5,129 bases of DNA from an uncultured Clostridia bacterium (GTDB taxonomy: Bacteria; Bacillota; Clostridia; Christensenellales; CAG-314). Under the pieces are notes generated by a model. The model saw nothing but the letters and a program-made list of their open reading frames with translations. It had not been told where the DNA came from and ran no database searches. The stretch spans positions 1 through 5,129 of the forward strand of contig CALLXO010000273.1 of assembly GCA_937875645.1 (NCBI GenBank), in the 5' to 3' direction. Below are positions 1-4,253 of this stretch, one piece after another. Both the position numbers and the translations under genes were made by a program. How positions within the stretch are numbered: the first letter of the stretch is position 1; each line of letters starts with the position of its first letter.

Positions 1-1
1 C

Positions 2-193
2 AAGGATGTAATAAAATTAATAGACAGCAATGGTGATTGTGTGGTAAAATACACATACAATGCTTGGGGGAAGGTTGTTAAAATTATCGATGGTGAAGGA
101 CTAACAATTTCCGACACCGATGCAACGCATATAGCAAACGTAAACCCTTTCCGTTACCGCGGATATTACTATGATGTCGAAACAGATTTATGA
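2..193 (+). CDS. RHS/YD-repeat protein, C-terminal fragment (5' end outside window), probably truncated
   Basis: An open frame enters from the left edge and gives 63 residues before TGA. It contains a YD-type repeat (GDCVVKYTYNAWGKVV, residues 11-26) followed by NPFRYRGYYYDVETDL at the end. This is the start of the RHS-associated core, which in intact family members continues as roughly LYYLQSRYYDP and then a variable C-terminal domain. RHS proteins are large, usually secreted or surface-delivered polypeptides whose beta-cage carries a C-terminal toxin. Here the frame stops exactly where the second half of the core should begin, and a frameshifted coding remnant follows. I therefore infer a decayed or displaced RHS tail rather than a working effector. 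The family call rests on the repeat and core motif; how much intact gene lies upstream cannot be seen. Confidence 0.72.
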   Translation, partial: KDVIKLIDSNGDCVVKYTYNAWGKVVKIIDGEGLTISDTDATHIANVNPFRYRGYYYDVETDL

Positions 194-342
194 AAGCAGT
201 TTAGAGAATGGCGAAGCTAAGCAAAAGACTTAGCAAAAAAAGATACAGATGCTTCAATATATAAGTTAGTTTTGGATTAGGGATGAAGTATGGATATCCA
301 ATACAAGGATGGACAGTAGAATATTTTAGAGAAAAGCAATAA
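192..342 (+). pseudogene. Frameshifted coding remnant downstream of the RHS core
   Basis: No single frame is open here, but three short frames join into one plausible protein tail. Frame A (192-221) reads ESSLENGEAK. Frame B (221-280) reads AKDLAKKDTDASIYKLVLD and then meets TAG. Frame C (277-342) reads LGMKYGYPIQGWTVEYFREKQ and ends at TAA. Adding one T at the GGATTAGGG junction (274-282) fuses B and C smoothly as LVLD-LGMKYGY, and one extra base near 219-221 would fuse A and B. A third disruption, at 189-193, separates it from the RHS frame. The simplest reading is the tail of an RHS-associated variable domain, or of a neighbouring gene, that has gathered small indels. I do not recognise the domain. 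Assembly error could produce the same pattern. Confidence 0.4.
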
Positions 343-577
343 GCCAATTTGTTTTTATATCACGCATATTTATTTATATTGTGAAGAATAAGAAATGCTT
401 TAGAATTGTATAGAGCTTTTTGCAAAACAGATGATGCAGCATACGATTCATTTGCATCGGCTGTTGTTTTCAAGCACGAAGGGACACTTTTAAGCACGGG
501 GAAACAATGCGATTTTGCTTTGAAAAAGGAATGCGATAATTTTTTCTGTAATCAACTTGAGATTTGAAGTAGGATAA
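194..577. other. 384-nt stretch without an intact gene: decayed coding DNA
   Basis: Between the RHS stop and the flavoprotein start lie the frameshifted remnant (to 342), a very AT-rich spacer (343-384), and a 60-codon open frame (385-567). The spacer has TTGTTT at 349-354 and TATATT at 375-380, but they are 20 nt apart, so I do not call a promoter. No tRNA, terminator or clear insertion-sequence end is visible. The nearest possible ribosome binding site belongs to the gene at 578. Confidence 0.5.
385..567 (+). other. Unrecognised 60-codon open frame, possible gene remnant
   Basis: This frame runs from just after a TGA (382-384) to TGA at 565-567, 10 nt before the flavoprotein gene. Its content looks like protein rather than random AT-rich sequence: LYRAFCKTDDAAYDSFASAV, then VVFKHEGTLLSTGKQCDFAL, then KKECDNFFCNQLEI, with four cysteines in the 60 residues. 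There is no ATG in frame. The only plausible start is TTG at 406 (about 53 residues), with no convincing Shine-Dalgarno sequence ahead of it. It shares its frame with the end of the preceding remnant (277-342), separated by TAA and TGA, so it may be the far end of the same broken gene. I do not recognise a family. It could be a small gene, but a remnant is more likely. Confidence 0.3.
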
Positions 578-1306
578 ATGAGAGTAGTAGTTATCAACGG
601 TGTAGAGTATAGGGGTTGCAATTATCATATGAAAGAGATATTCCTAAAATCCCTGCGAGAAAAGGTTGGGGGAATAGAACTCACCGAATATAATCTGCCC
701 TCTGCCTGTCCTGTTTTTTGCACGGGCTGCAAGGCTTGTTTTTATAAGGACATATCCGTATGTCCGCACAGGGAATACACTATACCCATTTGGGAGAGTA
801 TGATTAATGCGGATTTATTGGTCTTTACTTCGCCTGTATATGTGTATCATGCTACGGCGCAGATAAAAGCACTGCTTGACCATTATGGTTCAAAGTGGAT
901 GGCGCATTCACCCGATGAAAAAATGTTTTCCAAACGCGCTGTAATAATTACCAATGCCGCCGGTATGGGGATGAAAAATGTCATTAAGAATATAGGCGAC
1001 AGTTTAAACTATTGGGGCGTTGCGCAAACTTTTGTTATTAAGAAAGCACTGTTTATGGGGGAGTGGAAAGACGTTTCGCAAAAGACCAAAGATAAAATAA
1101 CAAGAAGTTGTGACAAGCTTGCAGCAAAGCTTGTCATCAAAAAACCTACAAAACCCCGCTTAGGTATAAAAATGCGTTTTTATATTTTGCGTATGGGGCA
1201 AAAAATGATACATAAAAAACTCTCAAAAGAAGGTTATCCCGAAACAACAGACCACAAATATTGGAAAGAAAAAGGTTGGCTAGATGGAAAAAAGCCTTGG
1301 AATTAG
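578..1306 (+). CDS. Flavodoxin-fold NAD(P)H-dependent oxidoreductase (FMN reductase / iron-sulfur flavoprotein-like)
   Basis: The 242-residue product has the flavodoxin-like fold of the NADPH-dependent FMN reductase superfamily. It opens with beta-strand MRVVVINGV (1-9), where family members bind FMN phosphate. The motif FCTGCKACF with a later CPH places cysteines at 48, 51, 54 and 62 (CX2CX2CX7C), resembling the compact cluster motif of iron-sulfur flavoproteins. ADLLVFTSPVYVYHATAQIK (78-97) is the conserved flavin-side strand and loop, followed by LLDHYGSKWM. KRAVIITNAAGMGMKNVI (119-136) is the next strand with a glycine turn. The tail YWKEKGWLDGKKPWN is typical of a clostridial-type subgroup as I remember it. 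It is likely a cytoplasmic electron-transfer or reductase enzyme; substrate is unknown. A weak AGGA lies at 571-574, only 3 nt from ATG, but the start fits the family N-terminus. It stands alone: decayed DNA upstream and a long spacer downstream. Confidence 0.85.
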   Translation: MRVVVINGVEYRGCNYHMKEIFLKSLREKVGGIELTEYNLPSACPVFCTGCKACFYKDISVCPHREYTIPIWESMINADLLVFTSPVYVYHATAQIKALLDHYGSKWMAHSPDEKMFSKRAVIITNAAGMGMKNVIKNIGDSLNYWGVAQTFVIKKALFMGEWKDVSQKTKDKITRSCDKLAAKLVIKKPTKPRLGIKMRFYILRMGQKMIHKKLSKEGYPETTDHKYWKEKGWLDGKKPWN

Positions 1307-1484
1307 AAAGAGTTTTTGCATTGTAAAAGTAATGTCTATATTGTTATTTCGAAGTCAACACTATAAGGGTCAGGCATTCTTTATCCTCAGCTGATTAGAA
1401 TATAAATGCAGAATGATAAACAGATTTAAAAAAGTAAAGGCTCTTTATCAAATGTTGTGAATAGGTAAGTATAACTGATTTTGT

Positions 1485-1514
1485 TTTCCCTTCCGAGGTG
1501 CCTCGGAAAGGAAA
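1485..1514 (+). terminator. Strong stem-loop, possible terminator of the flavoprotein gene
   Basis: TTCCGAGG (1491-1498) and CCTCGGAA (1501-1508) form a perfect 8-bp inverted repeat around TG. Beyond one C/A mismatch (1490/1509), TTTCC (1485-1489) pairs with GGAAA (1510-1514), giving 13 pairs in total. The inner G-C pair must open to allow a 4-nt loop. What follows (TTTCGTATTTGTTT) is T-rich but not a clean T-run, so termination is plausible but not certain. It lies 179 nt beyond the stop at 1306. It could instead be a mobile palindromic repeat. Confidence 0.45.
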
Positions 1515-1557
1515 TTTCGTATTTGTTTAAGGAAATTTCGTATTTCGTTTGGAAATT
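1508..1557 (+). repeat. 21-nt tandem direct repeat, about 2.4 copies
   Basis: AAGGAAATTTCGTATTT occurs exactly at 1508-1524 and 1529-1545. A third, partial copy (GGAAATT) starts at 1551. The period is 21 then 20 nt. The first copy overlaps the right arm of the 1485-1514 hairpin. Similar text (GGAAAATTACGTAG) recurs at 1714-1727, so the elements may belong to one small intergenic repeat family. Confidence 0.7.
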
Positions 1558-1650
1558 ACCGTTAGGTTGAGGTCTTGTCATTTTTTTTAAGGCTTCCACA
1601 AGTTATAATATTGATTTGGCAGTTTATAATATGTGATGCATTTCAAGGCG

Positions 1651-1664
1651 TGGAATTGATTCCA
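1651..1664. repeat. Short palindrome with TG centre
   Basis: TGGAAT and ATTCCA form a perfect 6-bp inverted repeat around TG. This is the same layout (arms around a TG spacer) as the 1491-1508 palindrome. It could be a protein-binding site or a fragment of a repeat element; nothing in the context decides. Confidence 0.4.
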
Positions 1665-1719
1665 TGAGAATACGAGACGCACAGGCCATATAAATTAGTG
1701 ACTTCCAGCAAAAGGAAAA

Positions 1720-1758
1720 TTACGTAGTTTCCGTAAGCAAATTACGTAAATTTTTTTT
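1720..1758 (+). terminator. Rho-independent terminator-like hairpin with T8 tract
   Basis: TTACGTAGTTT (1720-1730) pairs with AAATTACGTAA (1739-1749) over 11 positions, one of them G-T, around the 8-nt loop CCGTAAGC. After one A come eight T (1751-1758). An A-run on the left (1716-1719) could pair partly with the T-run, so it may also work in the other direction. The stem is AT-rich and so rather weak. It would isolate the actin-homologue operon from upstream transcription. The arms also contain a direct repeat, AAATTACGTA, at 1717-1726 and 1739-1748. Confidence 0.55.
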
Positions 1759-1899
1759 GTTCAAGCCAATTATATTTCTTAGAAAAACTAATAAAATATG
1801 TAAAATTAAGACGCATATATTGTACCTTATTGGCTCGAGAAACCTTTAAAACGCTTTTTCCGCTTGTTTTATGCTATTTTTTATTAAAACATGACAATA

Positions 1900-1930
1900 T
1901 TTACACAATTTCAACATTTTTTTTCATAAT
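1900..1930 (+). promoter_or_regulatory. Possible promoter with start near 1937
   Basis: TTTACA (1900-1905) and CATAAT (1925-1930) each match the sigma-A consensus at five of six positions, but the 19-nt spacer is long. Of the candidates seen here, only this one would place the leucine-rich mini-ORF (from 1971) inside the transcript. Confidence 0.25.
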
Positions 1931-1943
1931 TTTTAAAAAATGT

Positions 1944-1972
1944 TTGCTTTTTATCAAAAAAAGAGATATAAT
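1944..1972 (+). promoter_or_regulatory. Possible sigma-A promoter for the actin-homologue operon
   Basis: A perfect -10 box TATAAT (1967-1972) lies 17 nt after TTGCTT (1944-1949), which matches the -35 consensus only at TTG. Transcription would begin near 1979 and give a leader of about 190 nt before the first gene. The -10 box overlaps the ATG of the mini-ORF at 1971, so a transcript from this promoter could not encode that peptide. Confidence 0.4.
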
Positions 1973-2057
1973 GATACGCAAATATAGCATATTGCAATTA
2001 GACCTGACTCAGCTAGCTTTATTGTTGCTTTTTAGACTGATAAGCTTGGGTAATTAA
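1971..2057 (+). CDS. Leucine-rich 28-residue mini-ORF, possible leader peptide
   Basis: ATG at 1971 opens a 28-codon frame with ten leucines, five of them in DLTQLALLLLFRL together with flanking ones, written with a mix of TTG, TTA, CTG, CTA and CTT. It ends 110 nt before the first actin-homologue gene. Short leucine-rich ORFs ahead of a gene recall attenuation leader peptides, as known for leu operons. The ribosome site is weak (AGAGA at 1962-1966), and the ATG overlaps a good -10 box. No clean terminator follows; the possible pairings are ACTCAG (2007-2012) with CTGAGT (2095-2100) and a 2078-2096 hairpin. The frame stays open upstream to a TTG at 1830, but that part is low-complexity AT-rich sequence. 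Chance is a serious alternative. Confidence 0.25.
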   Translation: MIRKYSILQLDLTQLALLLLFRLISLGN

Positions 2058-2077
2058 TATTAACAGAATAGTGAAAG

Positions 2078-2096
2078 GGTATTTTTTCTAAATACT
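2078..2096 (+). other. Small hairpin in the putative operon leader
   Basis: GTATTT (2079-2084) pairs with AAATAC (2090-2095) around TTTCT, with a G-T pair added at 2078/2096. No T-run follows, so I do not call it a terminator. It overlaps by two bases a possible long-range pairing partner (2095-2100) of the mini-ORF. Confidence 0.25.
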
Positions 2097-2099
2097 GAG

Positions 2100-2130
2100 T
2101 GGACAAGCTCGAATCGTTTACCGTTATATT
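2100..2130 (+). promoter_or_regulatory. Possible proximal promoter for the actin-homologue operon
   Basis: TGGACA (2100-2105) and TATATT (2125-2130) each match consensus at five of six positions, with a long 19-nt spacer. Transcription would start near 2137, about 30 nt ahead of the first gene. The inverted repeat at 2114-2140 covers its -10 region. Confidence 0.25.
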
Positions 2131-2140
2131 ATATAAACGA
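2114..2140. promoter_or_regulatory. Inverted repeat before the operon, possible operator or mRNA hairpin
   Basis: TCGTTTA (2114-2120) and TAAACGA (2134-2140) are perfect 7-bp inverted arms with a 13-nt AT-rich spacer. The element ends 14 nt before the Shine-Dalgarno sequence at 2155 and overlaps a possible -10 box. It may be a dimeric repressor site or an mRNA stem; without a T-run it is not a terminator. Confidence 0.35.
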
Positions 2141-2167
2141 AGATATATTTAATTAAAGGAGGCTAAA

Positions 2168-3211
2168 ATGGCTAAAAAGAGCAATAGCAAAGAAGGTAAG
2201 ATTAATGTTGGTATTGATCTAGGGACATCTAATCTTCGCATCTATGTAGAAGGCAGAGGAATGGTTTATAACGAACCTTCGCTCATAGCTATCGACAAAG
2301 CAACAGGAAATGTAGTTTCCGTTGGTAATGATGCCGCAGCGCTGTTAGACAAAACTCACGACAAAGTAGAAGTGAAAAAACCCATTCATGGAGGAGTAAT
2401 TTCTGATATTGACTTGGTTCGTCAAATTATTGTCTATACAGTCAAAAAGTTGCTTGTGTCGGGCTTCGGTAATATCAGCAGGCTCATGCTATGCATGACG
2501 ACGGAGATTACCGAAACGGAAAAAACTGCTTTGGAAACGCTGGGCAATGAGTTGGGTGTGCAGGATACTCGTATAGAGGAAGAGATCAAGGCTTCTTCAA
2601 TAGGAGGCGACATTAATATCTACAAACCGATGGGTCATCTGGTAATCGACATAGGAGGCGGAACTACGGATTTCGGAGTTATCTCACTTGGTGACGTGGT
2701 GTTGTCAAGGTCCATCAAGACAGCAGGAGATTATTTCGACAGTCAAATCACTCATTATGTCAAGGAGAAATACAATCTCGAAATAGGACCCCAGACGGCG
2801 GAACAACTAAAAATACATCTTGCATCGCTTACAGGTGACATTCCCATTAATGAGGAGGGCAATGTGTGCTTCTTTGAGACAAGAGGACGTGACTTGGTAT
2901 CAGGCTTACCCCGTATGGTAGTTATCAATGCAGAAGAGATTAGAGAAATTATGCTCGAATGTTTTGAGCCAATTAGATCTGCTCTTATCTCCACCTTAGA
3001 AAGTACGCCACCAGAGCTTTCTGGTGACCTTGTGGACACAGGTGTATTGGTTACAGGAGGAGGTGCCCTCATAAAAGGTGTTAAAGAATATTTTGAAGAT
3101 ATAGCAACAGTAAGAGTGGTTTTAGCTAAGGACCCTATCAATTCGGTTATCGAAGGCACAAAACAATTACTGAAGATTTCCAAGCGTCGTTATTTCGGCG
3201 ATTATAGATAA
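2168..3211 (+). CDS. mreB: MreB/Mbl-family bacterial actin homologue, paralogue 1
   Basis: At 347 residues this is close to the family's usual 330-350. MreB proteins are cytoplasmic ATP-binding actins that form membrane-associated filaments guiding wall synthesis and cell shape. Visible motifs: phosphate-1 GIDLGTSN (15-22); GMVYNEPS (31-38); interdomain/catalytic segment EEEIKASSIGGD (137-148); phosphate-2 IDIGGGTTDFGVISLGD (160-176); AGDYFD (186-191); RGRDLVSGLP (239-248); TPPELSGDL (280-288); and adenosine motif TGGGALIKG (296-304). The segment LLVSGFGNIS (95-104) sits where Bacillus MreB proteins carry a hydrophobic membrane loop. Oddities: EEEIKASSIGGD replaces the usual EEP-type run ending in GAG, and CMTTEIT (109-115) lacks the usual Pro. 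The start is set by AAAGGAGG at 2155-2162, 5 nt before ATG. It is first of three tandem paralogues. A wall-independent motility or cytoskeletal role is possible. Confidence 0.93.
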   Translation: MAKKSNSKEGKINVGIDLGTSNLRIYVEGRGMVYNEPSLIAIDKATGNVVSVGNDAAALLDKTHDKVEVKKPIHGGVISDIDLVRQIIVYTVKKLLVSGFGNISRLMLCMTTEITETEKTALETLGNELGVQDTRIEEEIKASSIGGDINIYKPMGHLVIDIGGGTTDFGVISLGDVVLSRSIKTAGDYFDSQITHYVKEKYNLEIGPQTAEQLKIHLASLTGDIPINEEGNVCFFETRGRDLVSGLPRMVVINAEEIREIMLECFEPIRSALISTLESTPPELSGDLVDTGVLVTGGGALIKGVKEYFEDIATVRVVLAKDPINSVIEGTKQLLKISKRRYFGDYR

Positions 3212-3224
3212 GGGAGGAAAAATC

Positions 3225-4241
3225 ATGGCTTCAGAAAAATTTAGATTAGGTATCGACCTAGGCACTACCAATATGATCGTGTACATGGAAAAGAAAGGTA
3301 TTATTTATAATGACCCTGCCATAATAGCGTTTGACCGTGACAGCGGAAGAGTGGTAGCAGCAGGTGTCGAAGCACATCATATGTTAGGTAAAACCCACGA
3401 AAAAATTATCTTGATAAGGCCGCTTCGTAATGGCGTTATAGGCGATATGCATGCCGCAAGGGAACTTTTAAAATATGTTTTCGGTAAAGTCGAAGCGTTG
3501 ACAGAAAGACAGCTATCAAATACTGTAGCAGTTGTTTGTTGCCCATCCGAAGTCACTAAGATTGAACGAGATACGATAATTGAACTCATTAAGTCAATGA
3601 ATATTAAAGACGTCTTTGTCGAGGAAGAAATTAAAGCTGGCGCAATGGGCGCAGGGTTAGATATTTTTGAGAGCAAAGGTACGATGATTGTCGATATTGG
3701 AGGCGGTACTACTGACGTAGGCGTGCTCTCTTTTGGTGACATAGTTCTATCTCGTACCATCAGAAAAGCTGGCGACTACATCAACAGCGAGATAGGTAAA
3801 TTCATAAAGAAAAAGTACAAAGTCGAAATCGGCGAGATTACCAGCGAGTTAGCTAAGATTGAATTAGCCGACATGCGCGAAAGTGCGACGCCTATGACTA
3901 ATCGTTATGCCGGCAGAGATATTGTTTTAGGTGTACCAAAATACGTAGACATAACAAGTCAAGATGTCAAAGATATAATAGTCCCCGTTTACGAAGAAAT
4001 AGTAAAATTGATTTCTTCTGTATTTAAGGAGACATCGCCGGAATTATCAGCGGACATATATGCTAACGGTATATTGCTCGCAGGCGGCGGTGCTTTGGTA
4101 AAAGGCGCTGATGAGTTTATTAGTCTTAAGCTTAACATACCAGTAAAAGTTTGCAGAAACGTGCTCACCTGTGTTGCCGAAGGGGCAAAATATTTACTTA
4201 AAAACCGTGGGGATTATCTTGTTAATCCTTTGCAATTATAA
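3225..4241 (+). CDS. mreB: MreB/Mbl-family bacterial actin homologue, paralogue 2
   Basis: This 338-residue actin homologue has phosphate-1 GIDLGTTN (9-16), GIIYNDPAIIA (25-35), CCPSEVTKIE (105-114), EEEIKAGAMGAGLDIF (133-148), phosphate-2 VDIGGGTTDVGVLSFGD (156-172), AGDYINSEI (182-190), GRDIVLGVP, SPELSADI (271-278) and adenosine motif AGGGALVKG (286-294). It begins almost at the fold (GIDLG at 9), with no N-terminal extension. The loop between the two halves of domain I (VEALTERQLSN, 89-99) is polar, unlike the hydrophobic membrane loop of typical Gram-positive MreB, so direct membrane contact looks weaker. It also has AGDYIN instead of AGDxxD, and NVLTCVAEGA (317-326) where the family usually has a DP- or NP-like pair. 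AGGGAGG at 3211-3217, overlapping the previous stop, lies 7 nt before ATG. With 13 nt between genes, co-transcription is very likely. Confidence 0.93.
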   Translation: MASEKFRLGIDLGTTNMIVYMEKKGIIYNDPAIIAFDRDSGRVVAAGVEAHHMLGKTHEKIILIRPLRNGVIGDMHAARELLKYVFGKVEALTERQLSNTVAVVCCPSEVTKIERDTIIELIKSMNIKDVFVEEEIKAGAMGAGLDIFESKGTMIVDIGGGTTDVGVLSFGDIVLSRTIRKAGDYINSEIGKFIKKKYKVEIGEITSELAKIELADMRESATPMTNRYAGRDIVLGVPKYVDITSQDVKDIIVPVYEEIVKLISSVFKETSPELSADIYANGILLAGGGALVKGADEFISLKLNIPVKVCRNVLTCVAEGAKYLLKNRGDYLVNPLQL

Positions 4242-4245
4242 GGAG
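4240..4245 (+). promoter_or_regulatory. Ribosome binding site deciding the third paralogue's start
   Basis: AAGGAG overlaps the TAA of paralogue 2. ATG at 4248 is only 2 nt away, too close for normal initiation, while the in-frame ATG at 4254 is 8 nt away. I therefore choose 4254. Confidence 0.7.
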
Positions 4246-4253
4246 AAATGATT

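Larger units (their letters stand above)
1307..2167. other. 861-nt AT-rich intergenic region rich in palindromes, repeats and regulatory-looking sequence
   Basis: No convincing full-length gene is visible on either strand. Positions 1307-1484 hold nothing I recognise beyond chance ORFs of 15-20 codons. From 1485 to 1758 there is a cluster of small palindromes and direct repeats, including two terminator-like hairpins. Two TATAAT hexamers (1604-1609 and 1625-1630) sit 21 nt apart inside an imperfect repeat (AGTTATAATATTG, AGTTTATAATATG), but neither has a good -35 box. From about 1900 the sequence carries possible promoters, a leucine-rich mini-ORF and an inverted repeat leading to the actin-homologue operon. 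Confidence 0.6.

Noticed and set aside
191..567. TGA read as tryptophan, which would extend the RHS fragment and the 385-567 frame
   Set aside because: The RHS family has tyrosine, not tryptophan, at that point, TAA stops still interrupt the region, and the intact flavoprotein uses only TGG for its seven tryptophans.
1508..1557. CRISPR array
   Set aside because: The repeats are 17-21 nt and nearly head-to-tail, with no spacers and no cas genes.
1830..2057. A 75-codon open frame starting at TTG
   Set aside because: Its first 47 codons are low-complexity AT-rich sequence (Phe, Leu, Ile, Lys) with no ribosome binding site and run across possible promoters. Only the ATG-initiated end (1971-2057) merits mention.
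1971..2167. T-box or other known riboswitch in the operon leader
   Set aside because: I see no T-box AGGGTGG-type sequence or other riboswitch core, and no terminator with a T-run between the mini-ORF and the gene.
2755..3183. Long reverse-strand open frame opposite paralogue 1
   Set aside because: It lies wholly inside a well-supported actin-homologue gene, and its translation shows no domain; it is a shadow.
3377..3760. Long reverse-strand open frame opposite paralogue 2
   Set aside because: Same reasoning: it mirrors conserved coding sequence and has no recognisable motif.
4248..4253. ATG at 4248 as start of paralogue 3
   Set aside because: It is only 2 nt from the AAGGAG sequence; the in-frame ATG at 4254 has normal spacing.
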